From NCBI GenBank assembly GCA_031406155.1, contig JANOGW010000058.1, positions 1 to 64,000 on the forward strand: a stretch of 64,000 bases of DNA. The letters are read 5' to 3'. Source of the DNA: JACMNW01 sp031406155. Lineage in GTDB: Bacteria > Pseudomonadota > Alphaproteobacteria > Rhodobacterales > Rhodobacteraceae. The position numbers were made by a program, and so were the translations under genes. Within the stretch, counting starts at the first letter, position 1; each line of letters starts with the position of its first letter. This document shows, one piece after another, positions 26,719 through 34,552 of this stretch. A model generated the notes under the pieces. It had not been told where the DNA came from. It did no database searches and saw only the letters and a program-made list of their open reading frames with translations.

Positions 26719-27360
26719 GTGAATACACACACACCTGTCATCCAGATTGCTGTCATTGATCAGAATCCGATGCTCGCATCGGGCATCTGTTCCTTGCTGG
26801 AAAAGCGCCCGAATGTGCGCGCCACCCGACTGGACATTCCAGAACAAGGTGAGCTTGTGATCACAACAAATTTTGATGTGGTGATCATTGATCCGACGCA
26901 AACCGATCTGTCTCCGGCGGAGCTTTGCTTGATCCTGGGTATCCGGTCGGGGTCGCCCAACGTGATCGGCTACTTCAGTGATGTCTCTGCCGCGCCGGCA
27001 CGCGCCTGCATTGCCGCTGGCTTTCGCGGATTCCTCCCAAAGACGACCGCCTTTGAGGCGCTGCAAACGGCAATCGATGCCGTGCTGGTTGGGGCGCTTT
27101 ATATCGACGCGGCGTTCGCCGATCTACTTTTCGAACCCGCAAGACCGCTTCCGGGCCTGCGGCCGCGCGACCTGACCGACCGCGAGGCATATGTCCTGAA
27201 ATCCGTGGCGCGCGGCAAAAGCCTGAAGGAAATTGGTATAGAACTGGCATTATCGTCCAAGACCATCGAAACCTACAAGGCGCGGGGCAGCACGAAGCTA
27301 AACCTGCAAGGGCGGCGTGCGATCGTGGAATATGCGATTCGCAGCGGCTGGGTGCAATAG
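26719..27360 (+). CDS. LuxR-family response regulator next to the exopolysaccharide operon
   Basis: A 213-residue two-domain regulator. Residues 8-125 look like a receiver domain: IQIAVIDQNPML carries an acidic pocket residue (Asp14), DVVIIDP holds the phospho-acceptor candidate Asp58, and the conserved Lys is in GFLPKTT. Only one acid is obvious in the first pocket, so phosphorylation is uncertain. Residues 148-200 are a LuxR helix-turn-helix (LTDREAYVLKSVARGKSLKE, then SSKTIETYKARG). Start at GTG 26719 follows the Shine-Dalgarno CGGAG. Its position between the RTX genes and algD suggests it controls one or both; a direct target is unproven. Confidence 0.82.
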   Translation: MNTHTPVIQIAVIDQNPMLASGICSLLEKRPNVRATRLDIPEQGELVITTNFDVVIIDPTQTDLSPAELCLILGIRSGSPNVIGYFSDVSAAPARACIAAGFRGFLPKTTAFEALQTAIDAVLVGALYIDAAFADLLFEPARPLPGLRPRDLTDREAYVLKSVARGKSLKEIGIELALSSKTIETYKARGSTKLNLQGRRAIVEYAIRSGWVQ

Positions 27361-27474
27361 CGCCGGGGAATCTGCCTCCCAAATGTGTTGCTCATTGTTG
27401 AAGAAATGGAAACGCCAAGGCGTTACAGGCCGCATGACGGGTCTCGCCGCGTTGCAGCGTAGCCTCCGGGTTTT

Positions 27475-27504
27475 CCTTACAAGATTTTCGCCGGACTTGT
27501 AAGG
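27475..27504. terminator. Inverted repeat with T-tail between regulator gene and algD
   Basis: CCTTACAAG (27475-27483) and CTTGTAAGG (27496-27504) are perfect 9-bp arms with a 12-base loop, followed by TTTTTC. It lies 114 bp after the LuxR-type stop and 134 bp before algD. The T-tail suggests a factor-independent terminator for the regulator; an operator for the alg operon is the alternative. Confidence 0.5.
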
Positions 27505-27563
27505 TTTTTCCGAAAACTTAATAGATTATTCAGGGTTTACCCCGACTTTCCAATGCCCCACAG

Positions 27564-27580
27564 AACAACTTATGGTTGTT
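27564..27580. promoter_or_regulatory. Short inverted repeat upstream of algD
   Basis: AACAAC (27564-27569) and GTTGTT (27575-27580) flank a five-base TTATG spacer, 58 bp before the algD start. This position suits an operator or promoter element for the 12-gene operon. The arms are short, so chance cannot be excluded. Confidence 0.35.
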
Positions 27581-27638
27581 TTACGCCGCGCTGCCGCAAT
27601 CGGCGCGGATAGCAATCAGCTCGTTGGGATGCATGAAT

Positions 27639-28958
27639 ATGGCAACAATCGCGGTTTTTGGAATTGGGTATGTCGGGGTCGTCTCGGCGGCCTGTCTGGC
27701 GAAGGACGGGCATCAGGTTATTGCCGTTGACGTGGACCCCGCCAAGGTTGCCGCGATAAATGCAGGCCTTTCTCCCATCGTGGAGCATGGGCTGAACGAT
27801 TTGATAGCCGAGGTTGTGGCCGCGGGCAATCTTACGGCCACACTGGACGGCATGGCGGCCGTCCGCGCGGCAGATGCATCCTTCGTCTGTGTCGGCACCC
27901 CGTCGGCGCCTGACGGATCGATCAGCCTGGGCTATATCGACGGCGTGTGCCGGACCATCGCGGCGGCACTTCCCGGCAAAGACGCGTTTCATTCGGTCAT
28001 CCTGCGATCCACCATCGTGCCCGGCACGATGGAGAAAACCTGCGTTCCGACCCTGGAGCAGGTATCGGGCATGACAGCGGGTAAAGACTTCGGGGTTGGC
28101 TACTATCCCGAATTTCTGCGCGAAAGCACTGCCATTCAGGACTATTACGATCCCGGCCTCATCGTGTTCGGCGCGCTTGATCCGCAAACCGCGGATTTCC
28201 TGACAGCGCTGAACAAGGATCTGGACTGCGACATCCATATGGTCGACCTGCGGTCTGCCGAAATGGTGAAGTACACCTCGAACTCCTGGCGCGCGGTGAA
28301 GGTCACCTTTGCCAATGAAATCGGCAATATCGCCAAGGCCTGCGGTCTGGATGGGCAGCAGATCATGAAGATCCTGTGTTCCGATCACAAGGTTTCGATG
28401 AGCCCGTATTTCATGCGGCCGGGATTTGCCTTTGGCGGGTCATGCCTGCCCAAGGACGTGCGCGCACTGCGGGCCATAGCGGCGGATATCAAGGTGGCCT
28501 CGCCGCTGCTGGATGCGGTGCTGATCGCCAACGCCGAACAGATTAACCGCGCGGAACGCATGATCCATGCCTCGGGGTCAACTTCGGTAGGTATGGTTGG
28601 CATCAGCTTCAAACCTGGCACAGATGACATGCGCGAAAGCCCGCTGGCCGAACTTGCCTCGCGGCTGATCGACCGGGGCATTTCGCTGACCGTCTATGAC
28701 CCTTTCGTGCACGAAGCCTATGCCAATGACCAAAACGCAGCTGGCCGTGGCAATGACTACAACATCGATCTGAAAGATCGCCTCGTGCCAACCATCGCGG
28801 AATTGCTTGCCAAGTCCGACATCGTGCTGGTCGGCAACAAGTATGACGAGACGATCGAGGCGTTGCAGGCGGCGGTCAGTGACCGGCTAGTGATCGACCT
28901 TGCCCGTATCATGCCGGGCGCGCGGTCCGGTGGCAGCTATCAAGGTATCTGCTGGTAA
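27639..28958 (+). CDS. algD: GDP-mannose 6-dehydrogenase AlgD
   Basis: A 439-residue nucleotide-sugar dehydrogenase that oxidises GDP-mannose to GDP-mannuronate, the committed step of alginate synthesis. The NAD motif VFGIGYVG starts the protein. PEFLRESTAI, the KVTFANEIGNIAKA helix and FGGSCLPKDVRAL (catalytic Cys269) follow, and it ends in GICW as AlgD does. These AlgD-specific stretches, rather than the Ugd type, decide the substrate; a separate ugd lies at 56332. ATG 27639 is preferred over 27633, as GGGAT sits eight bases upstream. It is the first gene of a 12-gene operon with short gaps throughout. Confidence 0.88.
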   Translation: MATIAVFGIGYVGVVSAACLAKDGHQVIAVDVDPAKVAAINAGLSPIVEHGLNDLIAEVVAAGNLTATLDGMAAVRAADASFVCVGTPSAPDGSISLGYIDGVCRTIAAALPGKDAFHSVILRSTIVPGTMEKTCVPTLEQVSGMTAGKDFGVGYYPEFLRESTAIQDYYDPGLIVFGALDPQTADFLTALNKDLDCDIHMVDLRSAEMVKYTSNSWRAVKVTFANEIGNIAKACGLDGQQIMKILCSDHKVSMSPYFMRPGFAFGGSCLPKDVRALRAIAADIKVASPLLDAVLIANAEQINRAERMIHASGSTSVGMVGISFKPGTDDMRESPLAELASRLIDRGISLTVYDPFVHEAYANDQNAAGRGNDYNIDLKDRLVPTIAELLAKSDIVLVGNKYDETIEALQAAVSDRLVIDLARIMPGARSGGSYQGICW

Positions 28959-28959
28959 A

Positions 28960-30435
28960 ATGGGCATGCTCGCACATATCGCCTACATCTGCGTTTTCTT
29001 CGGCCTCGGCCTGAGCATTCCGATCCATTCGTTCGCGGATGTCTCGGGTGCTTTGGCGGTGGTCGGCGTCATCGGGCTGTGGCGTTATTCCTGGGCATTG
29101 CTCAATTTCCTGCGGGCATCGCTGTTCCTGAAATGGGTGCACCCCAGACGCAAGGCGCGTGCGATGGCGGCCTACGCGGCGCGGCCCTATGCCGCGCATG
29201 CGTTTTTCATGGTCACCAGCTACAAGATCGAACCCGAGGTAACGACGCGGGTCTACCAATCCATATTCCGGGCGGCGGCCCGATCCGAAGGCGGGGCAAC
29301 GGTTGTGGCATCCGTCGTCGACAGTGCCGACAGCCGCTTGATCCGACAGATGTTCGACGCCAATCCAGAGGCATCGACCACGGTACGGCTGATCATCGAC
29401 CAGATCCCCGGCACCGGCAAACGCGACGCGCTGGCGCGGTCTCTGCGGCTGATCGCACGAGAAGCCCCGACTGCGCGCGATATCGTGTTGTTCGTGGATG
29501 GCGACAGCTGCGTGCCGGTCGATATCGTTGCAGCGACGGCACCCTTCTTTACAGACCCCGATATGGGTGCTGTCACCACCGATGAACAAGTGGAAATCAA
29601 GGACAGCGCGCTGTTCCGCGACTGGTTTTCCCTGCGCTTCAATCAGCGGCAGGTGATGATGTCGTCGATGGGCCTGTCAAACCGGGTGCTGACCCTGACC
29701 GGCCGGATGAGCGTGGTGCGCGCCGATCTGGCGACGGATGCCGGGTTCATCAATCAGGTGCAATCCGACTTCATTGATCACTGGCGTCTGGGGCGGGTGA
29801 ACTTCCTGACCGGCGATGACAAGTCGACGTGGTTCTGGCTGCTGAAGAACGGCTACAAGATGGGCTATCTGCCCGATGTCGCCTCGGTTTCAATGGAAAG
29901 CCAGCCGCTGCCCGGGTTCGTGGACAGCGCCGTTACGCTGATGATCCGCTGGTTCGGCAACATGCTGCGCACCAACGGACGGGCACTTGCCCTGCCACCA
30001 TCAAAGATCGGCTATTTCACCTGGTGGTCCATTCTTGATCAGCGGGTGGGGATCTGGACGACGCTTGCCGGCCCGATCTCGGTTCTGTTCGGGGCCATCT
30101 TTCTGGAACCGCTGGTGCTGCCCGCCTACGTGGCCTGGGTCATGTTCACCCGCTACATTTATTGCTGCATCCTGTCGCTGGTCCGGCTGGAGCGGTTTCC
30201 GATCACCTATCCGTTCTTGCTGTACTTCAGCCAGATCGGCGGCGCGGCGGTGAAAAGCTTTGTGCTGTTCCGGTTGGATAAACAGCGCTGGACCCGGCAA
30301 TCAAGTGTAACCGCCGCGCAAAAGACCGACCTGCCATTTGGCGCGCGGCTGAAGAAACTCTCCTCGATCTACACCCATGCGCTGGCCCTTGGATGGCTGA
30401 CATTGGGTGTCGTCGTTCTGTCTGGCGTTGTCTGA
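28960..30435 (+). CDS. alg8: Alginate polymerase glycosyltransferase Alg8
   Basis: A 491-residue inner-membrane family-2 glycosyltransferase that polymerises GDP-mannuronate. N-terminal hydrophobic helices (8-50) end in LWRYSWALLNFLRA. The cytoplasmic domain has LFVDGDSCVP (DxD-type acids near 180-183), RMSVVRADLATDAGF and LTGDDKSTWFWLLKNGYKM (about 284-303; acceptor/catalytic acids), which are near-diagnostic for Alg8. At least three C-terminal membrane helices follow. It begins one base after the algD stop. In Pseudomonas, Alg8 works with Alg44 as one polymerisation complex, and the same pair is adjacent here. Confidence 0.87.
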   Translation: MGMLAHIAYICVFFGLGLSIPIHSFADVSGALAVVGVIGLWRYSWALLNFLRASLFLKWVHPRRKARAMAAYAARPYAAHAFFMVTSYKIEPEVTTRVYQSIFRAAARSEGGATVVASVVDSADSRLIRQMFDANPEASTTVRLIIDQIPGTGKRDALARSLRLIAREAPTARDIVLFVDGDSCVPVDIVAATAPFFTDPDMGAVTTDEQVEIKDSALFRDWFSLRFNQRQVMMSSMGLSNRVLTLTGRMSVVRADLATDAGFINQVQSDFIDHWRLGRVNFLTGDDKSTWFWLLKNGYKMGYLPDVASVSMESQPLPGFVDSAVTLMIRWFGNMLRTNGRALALPPSKIGYFTWWSILDQRVGIWTTLAGPISVLFGAIFLEPLVLPAYVAWVMFTRYIYCCILSLVRLERFPITYPFLLYFSQIGGAAVKSFVLFRLDKQRWTRQSSVTAAQKTDLPFGARLKKLSSIYTHALALGWLTLGVVVLSGVV

Positions 30436-30455
30436 AACACGTGAAGGAAAATCGA

Positions 30456-31535
30456 ATGGAACCCAGTACTGCATTGGAACTGACCAAGGAACAATTGTCA
30501 TTCCTTCCCAGCAAGGGCGACCATCCGATGATGGACATCCCTTTCATGGTAGGTATCGACGGTCGGCAGTACCGGGGCATGCGGCTGTCGCTGGTGATGG
30601 CCGAAATCGGCGGCCTTATGGACCCCGGCCTTGAAAATGCGACACGGCTGATGCGGCTGGTGTTCCCATTTCACGGCTTCAGCGTGACCTTGGGCGTGCT
30701 TGGTCTGATCAAGCATGTCGATCGGGAAAAAGGTCTTGCCTCAGTCAGTTTCGTTGATCCGGGCGGCGAGCATCTGCCGCAGATGCGCCATATCCTGAAT
30801 TCCTACATCGCCGGTGATCTTGTGGCACTTGGCGGGGTCATTGGCGTGGGGTCCACCTTGCCATCGCCAGCGAAACGGGCGGCGAATGACGCGGCCAAGC
30901 GCAAGTTTACGCTGGGGCGCCTGTTTGGCAGCGCCGGCATGGTTCTGGCCACGGTGCTGCTGGTAGGTGGTGCAGGCACGCTAGCCTACAGCCGCATCTT
31001 CACCCAGCAGATCGAAACGCCCGGTCGTGCCATGCAAGACGGCCTGACACTTGGCGCGATTGCCGCGGGGCAGTTGGACTATGTGAACCTGGAGGCAAGC
31101 GAAGGCGAGGTTGCGTTTTCGATCCGCACCATTTCGGGTGATTTGCTGTCCATCGCCATGCCTTGCACCTGCGATGCGACGTTGCAGGGAACCGAGGTTG
31201 GGGCAACTGTGCAGGCGGGTGACGCCGTGCTTGGGGTATCCGCACCCGATGCGCCGCTGGTGGTGAACACGCAGGTCACGTCGGACGAGTTGCTGCAACT
31301 GGCCTTTGCCGACCATGTCAGCATCCGCTTTGCCGACGGCGAGACGATCCGTGCGCGCGCCGAAACAGAAGGCCTGCGCGGCCAATCCGGCGATGCGCTG
31401 ATCCCGGTGCGCCTTGTTCCCGATGTTGCTCTGCCCGCCAGCCGCGCCGGCCAGTTGGGCAAGGTGACCATCATCCGGCCGCTGCCTTTCGGTCTTGGCA
31501 CTGCTTCCGCCCCTGTCCCCATCTCTGGCAATTGA
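30456..31535 (+). CDS. alg44: Alg44-like alginate polymerase co-subunit with degenerate PilZ domain
   Basis: A 359-residue inner-membrane protein. Residues 20-130 take the place of the PilZ domain of Alg44 and end in the conserved LNSYIAGDLVALGG stretch. A transmembrane helix (about 157-178) precedes a periplasmic HlyD-like part with PCTCDATLQ, matching the Alg44 cysteine motif. PilZ c-di-GMP ligands appear lost: the RxxxR position reads GDHPM (21-25) and the D-x-S-x-x-G position reads MAEIGG (48-53). Start at ATG 30456 follows GAAGGA. It partners Alg8 in polymerisation; activation by c-di-GMP is doubtful. Confidence 0.82.
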   Translation: MEPSTALELTKEQLSFLPSKGDHPMMDIPFMVGIDGRQYRGMRLSLVMAEIGGLMDPGLENATRLMRLVFPFHGFSVTLGVLGLIKHVDREKGLASVSFVDPGGEHLPQMRHILNSYIAGDLVALGGVIGVGSTLPSPAKRAANDAAKRKFTLGRLFGSAGMVLATVLLVGGAGTLAYSRIFTQQIETPGRAMQDGLTLGAIAAGQLDYVNLEASEGEVAFSIRTISGDLLSIAMPCTCDATLQGTEVGATVQAGDAVLGVSAPDAPLVVNTQVTSDELLQLAFADHVSIRFADGETIRARAETEGLRGQSGDALIPVRLVPDVALPASRAGQLGKVTIIRPLPFGLGTASAPVPISGN

Positions 31536-31550
31536 ATTGGATGTGATCCG

Positions 31551-33059
31551 ATGAGCAAACCGATTTATCCCCTCGTTCTTTGCGGTGGCATGGGCGCACG
31601 GCTGTGGCCAATGTCACGGATCGAACAGCCGAAACAGTTTCAACCTGTCCGTGGCAAAGGCAGCCTGTCCTATTTCCAGACCACGGTGCAGCGTCATCGC
31701 GGCGACGATTTCCATGCCCCAATCGTGGTGACCAGTGCGGCGCAGACCGTGCTGGTGCACCGGCAACTGCAAGACCTGCAGATCCGGTCAACCGTCATCG
31801 CCGAACCGATGGGCCGCAACACCGGGCCTGCGGTTCTGGCCGCAGCCTTGACGATTGCAAAAACCGATCCCGAGGCACTGTTGCTGGTCTTGCCATCGGA
31901 TCACATCATCACCGGCAACCTGAACGCCACGATCCTTGCCATGCGCGAAGCTGCGGATGACGGCCGGATCGTACTGTTCGGCATTCCGCCGACCTATCCG
32001 GAAACCGGCTATGGCTATATCGTCGATGGCGGTGGTTATGGGTTCATTCCCGGCCTGCACAGGGTTGATCGTTTCATCGAAAAGCCGCCCTCCGAAGTCG
32101 CAAAATCGCTGATCGCAGGTGGTCATGCCTATTGGGCGTCGGGCATCAGCCTGTTCCGCGCCGATGTGATCATCGAAGAATTCCTGCGCTTCGATCCGCA
32201 AACCTTTTACTCGGTGTCCGAGGCGGTTAGCAGCGGCACGCTGATCGACGACTCCCTGCATCTGGAAGCGCGCGCCTTCGCCAAAGCCACGTCAGAGCCG
32301 ACTGAACGGCTGGTGTTCGAACGCTCGCCAACCACGGCGCTGGCACCCGCACTGAACATCGAATGGGATGATGTCGGCGCCTGGAATGCGGTGCAGAAAA
32401 TCTCGGCCAAGGCCGATGATGGCAACGTCAAGACCGGCGATGTCTATGCGATGGATACCAAGGATTCGCTGATCCAAAGCGATGGCCGTCTGGTTGCGGT
32501 CATCGGTCTGCGCGACATGATCGTGATTGACACACCGGATGCCCTGCTGGTGACCAACCGCGAAAATGCTCAGAACGTGAAGCAGATGGTTGATCAGCTG
32601 AAAAAGCATTCGCGCCGCGAAGTGCAAAGCCACGTCATCCGCGAAACCAGCTGGGGCCGGGTTGAACCCCTGTCAACGGCGCACGGCTATGACATGCAGA
32701 TGATTGTGGTCGCTCCCGGTGCCACGGTGCGGGTCAACGGCACCGGGCTAGGCCCCAGCCTGCTGACCTTCATCAACGGTGGTGCTGTTTACGAGGTTGA
32801 CGGCCGCCCGGTTACGGCCAAGCGCGGCGAAAGTGTCACCATTGCCGCTGACGTCACCTTGCCGATGACCAATGTCACCGGGCGTGAACTGCGCGCCATG
32901 CAACTGATGCTGACAACGGGCGGTGAAGAACACGAAGAATGCGCAGGCTTGGGAGCCATCGCTATTGCCCCGATGTTCGCAAACCCGAACCCGCCGCATG
33001 TGGCCGATCACAAGCGTGACGCCACACCCGTCGCCAAACTTGTACGGGCGGTCGTCTGA
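31551..33059 (+). CDS. algA: Mannose-1-phosphate guanylyltransferase (AlgA-type, isomerase half degenerate)
   Basis: A 502-residue protein. Residues 1-290 are the nucleotidyltransferase: LVLCGGMGARLWPMSR with PKQF is the GTP loop, LPSDHII carries the metal-binding Asp, and FIEKPP binds mannose-1-phosphate. It makes GDP-mannose for AlgD. The C-terminal part follows the cupin region of bifunctional AlgA/ManC, but the metal-binding HxHR-type motif expected near residues 390-400 is replaced by VNGTGLGPSLLTF. Phosphomannose isomerase activity is therefore unlikely and mannose-6-phosphate must come from elsewhere. It lies 15 bp after alg44 and one base before the AlgG-like gene. Confidence 0.87.
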   Translation: MSKPIYPLVLCGGMGARLWPMSRIEQPKQFQPVRGKGSLSYFQTTVQRHRGDDFHAPIVVTSAAQTVLVHRQLQDLQIRSTVIAEPMGRNTGPAVLAAALTIAKTDPEALLLVLPSDHIITGNLNATILAMREAADDGRIVLFGIPPTYPETGYGYIVDGGGYGFIPGLHRVDRFIEKPPSEVAKSLIAGGHAYWASGISLFRADVIIEEFLRFDPQTFYSVSEAVSSGTLIDDSLHLEARAFAKATSEPTERLVFERSPTTALAPALNIEWDDVGAWNAVQKISAKADDGNVKTGDVYAMDTKDSLIQSDGRLVAVIGLRDMIVIDTPDALLVTNRENAQNVKQMVDQLKKHSRREVQSHVIRETSWGRVEPLSTAHGYDMQMIVVAPGATVRVNGTGLGPSLLTFINGGAVYEVDGRPVTAKRGESVTIAADVTLPMTNVTGRELRAMQLMLTTGGEEHEECAGLGAIAIAPMFANPNPPHVADHKRDATPVAKLVRAVV

Positions 33060-33060
33060 T

Positions 33061-34548
33061 ATGAAAATACTGATTGGCCCCATCGCGTTGCTTTGCCTGC
33101 TGGCCCCCGGCCTGGGCCTTGCCACGCCGGTCTGGAAAGATGCCACCAGAACGCAGGCGCTGATCGAGGCGGTGGTGGCGAATGCCACGGATGCCGGACA
33201 AACCGTCGGGCAACTGGCAGGAATATTGCAGCTGAAGGAAAGCGCCCCCGAGGCACCCTTGGCCCCGCATATCCCGATTGACCAAGGCGTGCCGGGCAAG
33301 CTGATATCGGCCGACCTGCAACTGGCAATGACGCAGCTGTCGATCCACATCGGCACAAATAACCAGATCAGGGTCCTTCGCGCGCAGGGTGACCGGCGTG
33401 ATGTGCTGATCCTCGAGGGCGGTTTTTCCAGTTTGCAAGATGTTGCGATCGCTGCCGAGACGCAGGGACTTGATGGCATTCGACTGGTGGATGGCATCGT
33501 GCATCTCAGCCGGCCACTGGTGGTCTGGCTTGGCGCGGGGTTAAAGCTTGAACCCGACGACCTGCTGCAAATGGACGCCTCAAGCGGCGCGTTCCTGCTT
33601 GGATTTGGCCAGATCGAAATGATCGGGGCGACGGTACGCGCGGTCAACACGCAAAGCCCGCCGGAAACCTACCGTCCGTTTATGTTAGTGACGGGTCAGG
33701 GCACCTTGTTTGCCAAGGGCAACCGGTTTGACGGCCTTGGCATGGTGGCGGCTGATCCGTTCAGTGGGGTGATGGTTTCGGAACGCGGGCTGTTCGCGCC
33801 GGCCATTCCGCCAACCCTTGTCGAAAACACGTTCGAGGATCTGGGTGTTGTCGGCATGACAGGCGTCACCGACGGGGTGATCCATGGCAATCTGGTCAAG
33901 GCCGGGCGCGGCGGCGGGATTGCCTTGTCGGCGGTTCAGGGCATGCGCATTACCGGCAACACGGTCACCGGCACCAAGGGCGGGGCCGGTGTGAAAGTGA
34001 CCAATGGCACCGATGTGGCGCTGACTGGCAATTTGGTGTCGGCGGGCGCGCGCAACGGAATATCGGTGGGCGGCAACAGCAAAGGCATCGAAATCAGCGG
34101 CAACGCGGTTCTGACCAACGCGGAAACCGGCATCGCCATGCAACGGGCAACCTGCGTGCTGGTCGCCGACAATTCCATTGCCCGCAACGGTGCCTCGGGT
34201 CTGCGCCTGAATGAAAGCGGCGTGTCGCGGGTGCAAGGCAACGCGCTGGTCCTGAACACGAATTCCGGTCTGCAAGTGGGTGCGCAACGCAAAGGCGGAC
34301 GCATCGAAGTGACCGACAACCTGCTTGCGGGCAATCGCGTCGGCCTGACGGGTGTCGCGATCGGCGAGGTGGAGCTGGATCAAAACAACCTGACCGCGCA
34401 GATGCCGCGCCTGTTTGACGGCGAATTTTCGCAATATCTGGCGGCCTACCTGAAGCAGGTTCAGCAGCAGTCGGGCGAAAGCTACCTCATCTCGGGCGCC
34501 AGTGGCACCGGAACCGATACATATCTCACTGCCTGCAACAAGGGTTAA
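33061..34548 (+). CDS. algG: AlgG-like periplasmic beta-helix protein lacking the DPHD motif
   Basis: A 495-residue exported protein (MKILIGPIALLCLLAPGLGLA signal). About residues 240-430 are right-handed beta-helix coils (GMRITGNTVTGTKGG, GIEISGNAVLTN, CVLVADNSIARNG), the fold of the mannuronan C5-epimerase AlgG. The C-terminal LAAYLKQVQQQSG helix also resembles AlgG. Where AlgG has the catalytic DPHD, this protein reads ALSA at 288-291 by my alignment. If confirmed, it cannot epimerise and would serve the structural role known for AlgG, guarding polymer transit with AlgK and AlgX. It sits between algA and algI. Confidence 0.72.
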   Translation: MKILIGPIALLCLLAPGLGLATPVWKDATRTQALIEAVVANATDAGQTVGQLAGILQLKESAPEAPLAPHIPIDQGVPGKLISADLQLAMTQLSIHIGTNNQIRVLRAQGDRRDVLILEGGFSSLQDVAIAAETQGLDGIRLVDGIVHLSRPLVVWLGAGLKLEPDDLLQMDASSGAFLLGFGQIEMIGATVRAVNTQSPPETYRPFMLVTGQGTLFAKGNRFDGLGMVAADPFSGVMVSERGLFAPAIPPTLVENTFEDLGVVGMTGVTDGVIHGNLVKAGRGGGIALSAVQGMRITGNTVTGTKGGAGVKVTNGTDVALTGNLVSAGARNGISVGGNSKGIEISGNAVLTNAETGIAMQRATCVLVADNSIARNGASGLRLNESGVSRVQGNALVLNTNSGLQVGAQRKGGRIEVTDNLLAGNRVGLTGVAIGEVELDQNNLTAQMPRLFDGEFSQYLAAYLKQVQQQSGESYLISGASGTGTDTYLTACNKG

Positions 34549-34552
34549 GCCG

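Noticed and set aside
27518..27532. Possible second CtrA box (TTAA-N7-TTCA) upstream of algD
   Set aside because: One half-site deviates from consensus and the region is AT-rich, so a match of this quality is likely by chance.
27639..28958. Reading the first operon gene as UDP-glucose dehydrogenase
   Set aside because: AlgD-specific stretches (KVTFANEIGNIAKA, C-terminal GICW) and its alg neighbours favour GDP-mannose dehydrogenase; a separate ugd is present at 56332.
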